From Candidatus Sulfopaludibacter sp. SbA3 (lineage in GTDB: Bacteria; Pseudomonadota; Alphaproteobacteria; Caulobacterales; Hyphomonadaceae), in NCBI GenBank assembly GCA_945913285.1, contig CAMEDD010000018.1, forward strand, positions 1 to 55,318: a DNA stretch of 55,318 bases. Reading direction: 5' to 3'. A program made the position numbers and the translations under genes. Positions 47,634 to 55,318 of this stretch are shown here, in pieces. Every line of letters begins with the position of its first letter. The first letter of the stretch is position 1. The notes beneath the pieces were generated by a model. The model saw only the letters and a list, made by a program, of their open reading frames with translations. It had not been told where the DNA came from and did no database searches.

Positions 47634-48461
47634 TTACGAAATGTCATAGGACCCGGGTTCATAACCCGGGTTCTTCCATTTCAGGTCCATGCCTTCCAGC
47701 GCACCCCGCACGACGCGGGCGATCAGCGCGTTGCGCCGGGTGCGGCTGTCGGCGGGCACGACGTACCAGGGGGCGTGACGGGTTGAGCAACGCTTGATGG
47801 CGATTTCATAGGCCTGCATGAACTCGGTCCACTTGCTCCGATCATCAAGATCGCCCGGATTGAACTTCCAGAGCTTGTGTGTCTCCTGCAGCCGCTCCTT
47901 CAGCCGCACGCCTTGCTCCTCGTATCCGATGTTCAGCATGAACTTCAGAACCGCCGTGCCGTTCTCGGTGAGGTGTTTCTCGAACGCATTGATCTGTTCG
48001 TAGCGCTTCTCGACGTCCTCAAGCGGCGCAAAGCCGCGCACCCGGACAACCAGAACGTCTTCATAGTGAGACCGGTCAAAGATACCAACATTGCCGCGCC
48101 GGGGAACGGCGTTGTGGACGCGCCAGAGATAGTCCCGGGCAAGTTCCTCGGTGCTCGGCGCCTTGAACGCCTTCACTTGCATGCCGAGAGGCGTCGTTTC
48201 CGAAAACACCGCCTTGATCGTGCCGGACTTGCCTGAAGTATCCATGCCCTGAAGGATCACGAGCAGGGATCTTCGCTCTTCAGCGTAGAGCATGTCCTTC
48301 AACTCGTTGATGACGGCTGCGTCTTTCTTCAGGCTCGTTTCGGCGGCTTCCTTGTCAGAGAAGATGGCGCGGCCGGATGTCTCCCGGGCAGACAGGTCGA
48401 ACGCCTTGCCGGGCGGCGCCACGAGAGACTTGCGCACAGCCGCGATCGTAGGAATGGACAT
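47634..48461 (-). CDS. ppk2: Polyphosphate kinase 2 family protein
   Basis: PPK2 enzymes move phosphate between polyphosphate and nucleotides. The 275-residue protein has Walker A in LQGMDTSGKSGTIKAV (72-79 core) and Walker B in GIFDRSHYEDVLVVR (128-134), plus APWYVVPADSRTRRNALIAR with lid residues. The single-domain size and sequence suggest the polyphosphate:nucleotide phosphotransferase class. A perfect hairpin (47651-47671) lies inside the last codons. It lies 75 bp after rpsD on the same strand, beyond the rpsD terminator, and converges on the GIN gene. Confidence 0.94.
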   Translation of the reverse strand: MSIPTIAAVRKSLVAPPGKAFDLSARETSGRAIFSDKEAAETSLKKDAAVINELKDMLYAEERRSLLVILQGMDTSGKSGTIKAVFSETTPLGMQVKAFKAPSTEELARDYLWRVHNAVPRRGNVGIFDRSHYEDVLVVRVRGFAPLEDVEKRYEQINAFEKHLTENGTAVLKFMLNIGYEEQGVRLKERLQETHKLWKFNPGDLDDRSKWTEFMQAYEIAIKRCSTRHAPWYVVPADSRTRRNALIARVVRGALEGMDLKWKNPGYEPGSYDIS

Positions 48462-48482
48462 GAAGCAGCATCCTGAATTGAA

Positions 48483-48509
48483 AAGGCCGCACCAGTCTGG
48501 CGCGGCCTT
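48483..48509 (-). terminator. Intrinsic terminator after rpsD
   Basis: AAGGCCGC (48483-48490) and GCGGCCTT (48502-48509) form an 8-bp stem with an 11-base loop; on the minus strand four T follow. It separates rpsD from ppk2. Confidence 0.75.
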
Positions 48510-48536
48510 CGGGAAACCTCAAGGAATTCAGGTCGA

Positions 48537-49154
48537 TTATGAGGAGTAGAACTCGACCACCTGGGCCGGTTCCATCTTCACCGGGTATGGCACATCAGAG
48601 AGGACCGGGATGCGTTTGAACGCGGCGGTCATGGCTTTCGGATCGACTTCCACATAGTCCGGGATGTCGCGCTCGCCGCTGCCGAGGGCTTCGAGAACGA
48701 GGGCGAGGTTGCGCGACTTCTCACGGACCTGCACGACGTCGCCGGCCTTCAGGCGGGCGGAACCGATGTTGCAGCGCTTGCCGTTCACGGTGACGTGGCC
48801 GTGGTTGACGAACTGGCGGGCAGCAAAGATCGTCGGGACGAACTTGGCGCGGTAGACGATGGTGTCGAGACGCGACTCGAGGATGCCGATCAGGTTCTCG
48901 GCCGAGTTGCCCTTCATGCGGGCGGCATCTTCGTAGATCTTGGCGAACTGTTTTTCGGTGATGTCGCCGTAATAGCCCTTCAGTTTCTGCTTCGCCATGA
49001 GCTGCATACCAAAGTCGGAGACCTTGTTGCGGCGGTTCTGGCCGTGCTGGCCAGGCTTATAGGCGCGTTTGTTGAAGGGAGACTTGGGGCGGCCCCAGAT
49101 GTTTTCACCGACACGACGGTCGATCTTGTACTTCGCGCTGTGGCGACGTGACAT
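48537..49154 (-). CDS. rpsD: 30S ribosomal protein S4
   Basis: The 205-residue protein starts [20 protein letters not shown], with the alphaproteobacterial form [20 protein letters not shown] and the S4 RNA-binding domain [38 protein letters not shown]4 nucleates 30S assembly. It stands alone rather than in the alpha operon, as is usual in this class. A terminator follows it. Confidence 0.97.
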   Translation of the reverse strand: MSRRHSAKYKIDRRVGENIWGRPKSPFNKRAYKPGQHGQNRRNKVSDFGMQLMAKQKLKGYYGDITEKQFAKIYEDAARMKGNSAENLIGILESRLDTIVYRAKFVPTIFAARQFVNHGHVTVNGKRCNIGSARLKAGDVVQVREKSRNLALVLEALGSGERDIPDYVEVDPKAMTAAFKRIPVLSDVPYPVKMEPAQVVEFYSS

Positions 49155-49251
49155 TGCAGTACCTCAATTTTCAGCGCGGGCCGGTGGATCCAGTTCGTTC
49201 GGACCCACGATTACAACGGCGGCACCGCACCACCCCGTCATGAAGGCGCGG

Positions 49252-49280
49252 GTAAAACACCAATATCCTGCTCGCGTCAA
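49252..49280 (-). promoter_or_regulatory. Candidate rpsD promoter
   Basis: Reading leftward: TTGACG (49280-49275), 17-bp spacer, TTTTAC (49257-49252), about 98 bp upstream of rpsD. The -35 element is good, the -10 weak. Confidence 0.45.
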
Positions 49281-49343
49281 GCGCAGCGGCTGCTAGGGTG
49301 GGGGTTATCAATGGCCGGAACGGCCTCAACCCGGGAGGACAAT

Positions 49344-50162
49344 ATGGGACAAGTCAGCGGAAAAATCGCCATTGTGACAGGCGCGGCCAGTGGAATCGGG
49401 CGTTCGGCGGCGATTGCCCTCGCCCGCGAGGGGGCAAAGGTCTTGGCGACCGACGTCGATGAGGCGGGCCTCAAGGAGACCCAGGCGCTGATCTCCAAGG
49501 CGGGCGGGACGGTGGCCATCGCAAAGCAGGACGTCGTCGACGAAGCGCGCTGGGACGCGGTGATCGCCGAAACAGAGAGCCTTTTCGGGGCGCCTTCGGT
49601 GCTGGTCAACAATGCCGGCATCGCCATCGGCGGGGCGATCATGGAGTACTCGCTCGCCGATTGGCAGAAGCAGATGGCTGTCAACACCGACAGCGTGTTC
49701 CTCGGGACCCGGGCGGCGATGCGCGCCATGGTGAAAGGCGGCGGGTCGATCATCAACATCTCCTCGGTTGCCGGACTTCGGGGGTCGCCCGGCGTTGCAG
49801 CCTACTGTGCTTCGAAGGGCGCGGTCCGGCTGTTCACCAAGGCCGCGGCTGTTGAATGCGGCGCGCTTGGTCTCAAGATCCGCGTCAACTCGGTCCATCC
49901 CGGCATCATCGATACGCCGATCTGGCAGAAGGGCATCACGCGCGTGACCGAGACGATGAGCACCGAGCAGGTCGCCGCAATGACCGCTCATTCCGGCGGC
50001 AACTCCCTCGACCCGAACATCGTGGCGATGGGCGGCACGCCGATGGCACGCGCAGGCAAGCCGGAGGAAGTCGCGGAGCTGATCGTGTATCTTGCATCGG
50101 ATGCCTCGAGCTTCACGACCGGCCAGGAGCATGTGATCGATGGCGGATTGACGGCGCGGTAG
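49344..50162 (+). CDS. SDR-family oxidoreductase
   Basis: The 272-residue classical short-chain dehydrogenase has the NAD(P)-binding TGAASGIGR near residue 12, NNAG in VLVNNAGIAIGG, and the catalytic Y154-X3-K158 with a serine in INISSVAGLRGSPGVAAYCA. The end SSFTTGQEHVIDGGLT is typical. GGGAGGA precedes ATG 49344; an upstream start at 49311 is less likely. It is near genes of acyl-CoA metabolism, but its substrate cannot be named. Confidence 0.92.
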   Translation: MGQVSGKIAIVTGAASGIGRSAAIALAREGAKVLATDVDEAGLKETQALISKAGGTVAIAKQDVVDEARWDAVIAETESLFGAPSVLVNNAGIAIGGAIMEYSLADWQKQMAVNTDSVFLGTRAAMRAMVKGGGSIINISSVAGLRGSPGVAAYCASKGAVRLFTKAAAVECGALGLKIRVNSVHPGIIDTPIWQKGITRVTETMSTEQVAAMTAHSGGNSLDPNIVAMGGTPMARAGKPEEVAELIVYLASDASSFTTGQEHVIDGGLTAR

Positions 50163-50224
50163 GCGCAGAACGCGTGGCCGGACGCAGCGCAGGCTGGCCG
50201 GGCCAGATCGTTTTACAGCTTTTG

Positions 50225-50569
50225 TTATCCGTTCATTCCGGCGCAGGCCGGAAACCAGACCTCGCAAGGCAAGTCTGGGTCCCGGCGAACTTTCGCCGGG
50301 ATGAGCGGGATAAGCCAGGATGTGTTTGGCGGTGAGGGCAGAGCCCCCTTTGCGTCATTGCGCCTTGCGCGATGCCCCCTCCACCCGCCGGGGAGGATCG
50401 CGGCAGCCATGAAGGTTTCGCGTGCGGCGAGGTTGGAGGTGCCTTCGCCTTCGAGGCCGCTGAAAAAGCGGTTGATCTGCCAGACAAGGACCGGCCGGCC
50501 GAGCCCGTGCACGTCCGCGAACAGGCGCGCGAAATACGGGTCGCTGCGAAGGGGGCTGATCGCCCGCAT
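50225..50569 (-). CDS. Doubtful short gene with a repeat-derived tail
   Basis: The gap between the SDR and the CoA-transferase (50163-50697) contains one coding-like frame on the minus strand. Its first part (MRAISPLRSDPYFARLFADV, then GLGRPVLVWQINRFFSGLEG) has codon use like its neighbours, but I do not recognise it. The last part (from about LIPAKVRRDPDLP) is translated from the palindromic repeat at 50232-50312, so the true gene end, if any, has been replaced. ATG 50569 is one of several possible starts. A truncated gene is more likely than a working one. Confidence 0.3.
   Translation of the reverse strand: MRAISPLRSDPYFARLFADVHGLGRPVLVWQINRFFSGLEGEGTSNLAARETFMAAAILPGGWRGHRARRNDAKGALPSPPNTSWLIPLIPAKVRRDPDLPCEVWFPACAGMNG
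50232..50312. repeat. REP-like palindromic repeat element
   Basis: An intergenic element made of two hairpins and a long-range pairing: TTCATTCCGGC/GCCGGAA at one end, CCCGGCG/CGCCGGG at the other, and CCAGAC (50255-50260) with GTCTGG (50273-50278) in the centre. The shape resembles the TCATTCCGGC-type repeats scattered in many proteobacterial genomes. Only one copy was seen in this window. Confidence 0.65.
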
Positions 50570-50697
50570 GCACGGCGTGTAAGTCCGCATGCGGAGGGGG
50601 GGTGCGCAGGCTTTGGGGACGTGTTTTACAAGCGCCTGCTGGGGCAAGAGATTTTGTTTCTGAAGGCGCGGATTTCGCGGGGGTAAGTGGGCTGCGC

Positions 50698-51897
50698 TCA
50701 GACGATTCCGCTGGCCCGGAGTTTGGCGATCTGGTCCGGGGTCAGGTTCAGCAGCTCTGTCAGGACTTCTTCTGTGTGCGAGCCAAGCGTGTCGGGCCCG
50801 GCCCAGCGGACCTGTCCCGGCGTGGCGGAGAATTTCGGAAAGACGTTTTGCTGGCGGATGCCGGGCCAGCGCTCGCTCGGGACCTCAATGATCGTTTCGC
50901 GGGCGGCGAAGTGCGGATCCGTCATCATGTCGGCGGCGCGGTAAACCTTGCCGACGGGCACGCCGTTCTCGATCATCAGGCGTTCGATCTCATCAATCGT
51001 CCGGGCGCGCGACCATTCGCTGATGAGGGCGTCCAACGACGCCTGGTTCTGGCCCCTGAGCGTATGCGTCAGATACTCCGGATGATCCTTCAGGCCGGGC
51101 TGGCCCATCGCGTCGCACAGGCGGGCGAAGACCGTGTCCTGGTTGGCGGCGATGACGACCATACCGTCAGACCCCGGATAGATATTGGAGGGCGCGATAC
51201 CGGGCAGGAAGGAGCCTGTGCGCCCGCGCGTGTAGCCTTCGATTTGGTATTCGGGGATGAGGCCTTCCATCACCGAAAGCACCGATTCGTAGATCGTGGC
51301 GTCGATCACCTGACCTTCACCGGTCTTTTCGCGATGGTGGAGCGCCGCGAGCGCGCCAAGAGCCGCATGCAGACCCGCGAGACTGTCGCCGAGCGAAATG
51401 CCGGCGCGGGAAGGCACGCGGTCTGGCTCGCCCATGACGTAGCGCAGGCCGCCCATCGCCTCGCCGACTGACGCATAGCCTGCGCGGGTCGCATAGGGGC
51501 CCGTTTGTCCGTAGCCGGACACCCGGACCATGATCAGGCGCGGGTTGACCGCCTTCAGCGCGTCATAGCCGAGGCCCCATTTCTCGAGCGTGCCGGGGCG
51601 GAAGTTCTCGACGAGGAAATCGGCCTCGGCGACGAGGCGGCGGACAAGATCCTGTCCCTCCGCCTCGCGCAGGTTCGCAGTGATGCAGCGCTTGCCGCGC
51701 GCGACGACGGACCACCAGAGCGGAAAGCCTTCGCGGCCCCATTCGCGCAAGGGGTCGCCCTGCCCCGGCGGCTCGATCTTGATGACGTCGGCGCCCATGT
51801 CCGCGAAAATCTGGCCACAGAACGGACCGGCAATGAGCTGACCGAGTTCGATCAGGCGCAGGCCTGTCAACGGACCGGAGCGCGGCGGAATGGACAT
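50698..51897 (-). CDS. Class III (CaiB/BaiF) CoA-transferase
   Basis: The 399-residue protein belongs to the formyl-CoA transferase/CaiB family, which moves CoA between carboxylic acids. It has the N-terminal GLRLIELGQLIAGPFCGQIF and IKIEPPGQGDPLREWG, and the catalytic aspartate D171 in GISLGDSLAGLHAA, with REKTGEGQVIDATIYES afterwards. Length is normal. No acyl-CoA dehydrogenase is adjacent. Its upstream side holds a small unassigned frame and the 36-bp palindrome. Specific substrate unknown. Confidence 0.93.
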   Translation of the reverse strand: MSIPPRSGPLTGLRLIELGQLIAGPFCGQIFADMGADVIKIEPPGQGDPLREWGREGFPLWWSVVARGKRCITANLREAEGQDLVRRLVAEADFLVENFRPGTLEKWGLGYDALKAVNPRLIMVRVSGYGQTGPYATRAGYASVGEAMGGLRYVMGEPDRVPSRAGISLGDSLAGLHAALGALAALHHREKTGEGQVIDATIYESVLSVMEGLIPEYQIEGYTRGRTGSFLPGIAPSNIYPGSDGMVVIAANQDTVFARLCDAMGQPGLKDHPEYLTHTLRGQNQASLDALISEWSRARTIDEIERLMIENGVPVGKVYRAADMMTDPHFAARETIIEVPSERWPGIRQQNVFPKFSATPGQVRWAGPDTLGSHTEEVLTELLNLTPDQIAKLRASGIV

Positions 51898-51929
51898 GGG
51901 CTGAACTCCAGGCTCACTGGCTTGTCCAA

Positions 51930-52181
51930 TCAGGAATTCTTCAGGTTCGCAAGCGAGCGGGCCGGGGCAGCGATACAGGCCGCCCGGATCGAATGGATCA
52001 CCGCTTCGATTTCCTGGCGCCCGTGATCCAGGAAGGCATGCAGAGCCGGAAACTTCGGGGCGGTGTCGACTGTCTGCCCGGCGAAGCTCTGGAGCAGGGT
52101 TTTGTTATGCGGGAGAAAACAGAGACTCTCTGTGGTGATCAGGCCGCCGCCCTGGAGCCAGGATACGAAACCCGCGGTCAA
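51930..52181 (-). CDS. Small hypothetical protein
   Basis: An 83-codon frame with good codon use. The second half (FPALHAFLDHGRQEIEAVIH, then SIRAACIAAPARSLANLKNS) is helical. The start is unsure: TTG 52181 is in frame, while ATG 52188, which has the better ribosome site (AGGAG at 7 nt), is in another frame and soon meets a stop. Either the start is a TTG or a frameshift has occurred. The AGGAG is directly next to the 36-bp palindrome. Unknown function. Confidence 0.4.
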   Translation of the reverse strand: MTAGFVSWLQGGGLITTESLCFLPHNKTLLQSFAGQTVDTAPKFPALHAFLDHGRQEIEAVIHSIRAACIAAPARSLANLKNS

Positions 52182-52197
52182 CGTGCATGCAGGTCTC

Positions 52198-52233
52198 CTT
52201 TCAATCCCGAACCGGCCGGTTCGAGATTGAAAG
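52198..52233. repeat. 36-bp near-perfect palindrome
   Basis: Arms CTTTCAATCCCGAACCGG and CCGGTTCGAGATTGAAAG are complementary over 18 pairs with a single mismatch (52207/52224). No loop and no T-run follow, so it is not a standard terminator. It lies between a leftward small frame and a rightward small frame, and GAAAGG at each edge overlaps or adjoins their ribosome sites. An operator, an attachment-type site or an RNA switch are all possible. Confidence 0.85.
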
Positions 52234-52241
52234 GCGCGGTT

Positions 52242-52367
52242 ATGACAACTTTCTTAATTTATTATCTTTTCAATGTGTTGGCAGTTTTCAACCTGAGTGC
52301 TGCCAGACAGGCCTTGCCACACAAACTTCACCATTCCCCCGTTGACGCGAAGCCACCGACTGACTAA
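52242..52367 (+). CDS. Possible small membrane peptide (41 aa) upstream of groES
   Basis: ATG 52242 follows AAAGG at 7 nt and opens a 41-codon frame, MTTFLIYYLFNVLAVFNLSA and then a basic, histidine-containing tail. The first 20 residues could span a membrane. Its first half is AT-rich and unlike the neighbouring genes. The groES promoter overlaps its 3' end. It may be a real small gene or chance; no family was recognised. Confidence 0.3.
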   Translation: MTTFLIYYLFNVLAVFNLSAARQALPHKLHHSPVDAKPPTD

Positions 52368-52370
52368 CTG
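52342..52370 (+). promoter_or_regulatory. Candidate groESL promoter
   Basis: TTGACG (52342-52347), 17-bp spacer, TAACTG (52365-52370). It lies just upstream of the CIRCE operator, the expected order. The -10 element is weak. Confidence 0.5.
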
Positions 52371-52380
52371 GCACTCATCG

Positions 52381-52407
52381 TTAGCAGTCCACTCGGGTGA
52401 GTGCTAA
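52381..52407 (+). promoter_or_regulatory. CIRCE operator (HrcA-binding site) of groESL
   Basis: TTAGCAGTC-N9-GAGTGCTAA matches the CIRCE consensus TTAGCACTC-N9-GAGTGCTAA with one mismatch. HrcA represses groESL at this element in many bacteria. A further half-site, CTGGCACTC (52368-52376), lies just upstream and could form a second, wider pairing with GAGTGC (inference). Confidence 0.9.
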
Positions 52408-52486
52408 ACGTGGGCGCTCTCTCCTGCTTGCGACCAACATCAACCCAATGACCCGAGGTTAACTCATGATCGAAAAGGCAGTCAGA

Positions 52487-52777
52487 ATGAAACTTCGTCC
52501 CCTGCATGACCGCGTCGTTGTGCGCCGCGTCAAGGAAGAAGAAAAGTCCAAAGGCGGGATCATCATCCCCGACACCGCGAAAGAGAAGCCCCAGGAGGGC
52601 ATCGTGGTGGCTGTCGGCAAGGGTGCCCGCGGTGACGACAATGAAATCGTCCCGCTGGACGTGAAACCGAAGGACCGCGTGCTGTTCGGCAAATGGTCCG
52701 GCACTGAAGTCACGATCGACGGCGAAGAGCTGCTGATCATGAAGGAAAGCGACATCATGGGCGTCCTGGAGAAGTAA
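52487..52777 (+). CDS. groES: Co-chaperonin GroES
   Basis: GroES caps the GroEL chamber. From ATG 52487 the protein has 96 residues, the usual length, beginning [20 protein letters not shown], with the mobile loop region [20 protein letters not shown] and [15 protein letters not shown] at the end. An upstream in-frame ATG at 52466 with GAGG would add MIEKAVR; both have plausible ribosome sites. It is 50 bp upstream of groEL, under the CIRCE operator. Confidence 0.97.
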   Translation: MKLRPLHDRVVVRRVKEEEKSKGGIIIPDTAKEKPQEGIVVAVGKGARGDDNEIVPLDVKPKDRVLFGKWSGTEVTIDGEELLIMKESDIMGVLEK

Positions 52778-52821
52778 GTTCTCCGCCCCCCTTTCCTTTT
52801 CCCAACCCATTCAAGAGGTAA

Positions 52822-54477
<1,656 letters not shown>

Positions 54478-54508
54478 GTCCGACCCTCTCGCCTACCGAC
54501 GACAATTG

Positions 54509-54544
54509 CGGCCCTCCGGAGAAGTCCGGGGGGCCGTTTCCTTT
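54509..54544 (+). terminator. Intrinsic terminator of groESL
   Basis: CGGCCCTCCGGA (54509-54520), loop GAAG, TCCGGGGGGCCG (54525-54536): a 12-bp stem with one G-T pair, followed by TTTCCTTT. Confidence 0.85.
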
Positions 54545-54607
54545 GGGTCATCATTGCGAGAGCGGGCCCACCTCCGTAGCATCTGAAAAAAACCTGCGGA
54601 GGAAACG

Positions 54608-55318
54608 ATGGACTGGAATTTCGGCGATATGCTGGACGCCGTTGGCGCGGCCCTTGGCCCCCACGACCTGGCGCTCGCGCACGGGGAGCGCAAGATCTAC
54701 TGGCCGGAGTTTACCGCCCGGACCAACCGCCTCGCGCGCGCGCTGGTCCATCTTGGCGCCAAGTCCGGCGACAAGGCCGGCTTCTACATGCGCAACCAGC
54801 CGGAATACATGGAAGCGATGGCGGGCTGCTTCAAAGCGAGCCTCTCTGCCGTCAACGTGAATTACCGCTATCTCGATGACGAACTGGTCTACATCATCGA
54901 CAACTCGGACTCGACGGTCGTGTTCTTCGATGTTGAGTTCATCGCTGAGGTCGAACGGGTGCGCCTGCGCCTTCCCCGCGTTGTCGCGTGGGTTCAGATC
55001 GGCGGCGGCACGGCCGCGCCCTTCGCACAGGATTACGAGCAACTGGCGACGACAGGCGACCCCTCACCGCTCGCGGGAAAGCGTTCCGGCGACGAGATAT
55101 TCCTTCTGTACACGGGCGGCACGACCGGTCTACCGAAAGGCGTGATGTGGACACACAACATCTGGCGCGAAGCCAGCATGGAGGGCGTGCGCAAGATGGG
55201 TCTGCCGGTGCCCGGGACGATGGACGAGCATGTCCAGAATGCGCTGGCGGTGGGCCGCTTCTCGCGCCAGCTGCCCGCCTGCCCTCTGATGCACGGGACC
55301 GGCTGGTTCACGGCGATG
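54608..55318 (+). CDS. Acyl-CoA synthetase (AMP-forming), cut by window end
   Basis: The first 237 residues of an AMP-dependent synthetase are present. The P-loop-like motif LLYTGGTTGLPKGVMWTH (about residues 175-195) is diagnostic of the acyl-adenylate-forming superfamily. GAGGAAACG precedes ATG 54608. It activates a carboxylic or fatty acid as CoA thioester; the chain length cannot be judged. The frame runs to the window end without a stop. Confidence 0.93.
   Translation, partial: MDWNFGDMLDAVGAALGPHDLALAHGERKIYWPEFTARTNRLARALVHLGAKSGDKAGFYMRNQPEYMEAMAGCFKASLSAVNVNYRYLDDELVYIIDNSDSTVVFFDVEFIAEVERVRLRLPRVVAWVQIGGGTAAPFAQDYEQLATTGDPSPLAGKRSGDEIFLLYTGGTTGLPKGVMWTHNIWREASMEGVRKMGLPVPGTMDEHVQNALAVGRFSRQLPACPLMHGTGWFTAM

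Overview
The window is GC-rich, densely packed chromosomal DNA from an alphaproteobacterium, most likely of the Hyphomonadaceae/Caulobacterales type. The reasons are a CcrM (GANTC) methyltransferase with a CtrA-like box and a GANTC site in its leader, an F0 ATP synthase operon with paired b' and b subunits (atpI-B-E-b'-b), a mutY-dciA-dsbA-smc block, and a purQ..purL..bolA..grxD order that looks like the usual alphaproteobacterial cluster with extra genes inserted. The genus is an inference from gene content, not a measured result. No rRNA, tRNA, CRISPR, prophage or transposase was seen.

Layout. 1-4.7 kb: leftward ccrM (cut by the window edge), a radical SAM protein, two nucleotide-sugar-type glycosyltransferases of the TIGR04282/TIGR04283 type, and a family 4-like uracil-DNA glycosylase. 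4.8-13 kb: rightward ETF:ubiquinone oxidoreductase, a TPR lipoprotein, PBP1A, prfB with an intact programmed +1 frameshift, and a cold-shock/DUF1294 membrane fusion. 13-18.9 kb: mutY (leftward), then dciA, a DsbA-like lipoprotein and smc. 19-21.7 kb: the F0 operon, closed by a bidirectional terminator. 21.7-24 kb: a TIR-domain membrane protein and ychF. 24-32 kb: a long leftward block (secF-secD-yajC, surE-serS, a NYN-domain protein, tatC-tatB-tatA). 32-38 kb: xth, a tiny entericidin-like lipoprotein, then purQ, a cytochrome c lipoprotein, adenine deaminase and purL. 38-43.7 kb: DUF1993 and M28 peptidase genes, bolA, an M2 peptidase, a secreted protein of unknown function and grxD. 43.7-49.2 kb: a probable frameshifted gene, rimO, a DJ-1/PfpI hydratase-like gene, a remnant of a GlxA-type regulator, a GIN-domain protein, ppk2 and rpsD. 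49.3-55.3 kb: an SDR, a repeat-rich spacer, a class III CoA-transferase, a spacer with a striking 36-bp palindrome, groES-groEL under a CIRCE operator, and the start of an acyl-CoA synthetase.

Most of the window is housekeeping: protein export (SecDF-YajC, Tat), translation and its quality control (RF2, S4, SerS, RimO, YchF), DNA maintenance (MutY, UDG, ExoIII, Smc, CcrM), purine synthesis and salvage, and folding. The less ordinary material lies in the spacers. Two promoters 3.4 kb apart share TTATCG/CGATAA operator sites in front of two exported proteins. A near-perfect palindrome has small ORFs diverging from it. The yajC-secDF promoter has an 8-nt G tract in its spacer. The TIR protein seems to lack the usual catalytic glutamate. 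Two gene remnants lie around rimO. I did not find a clear, complete new defence or mobile system; the best candidates for something undescribed are the shared TTATCG regulon and the palindrome next to groESL.
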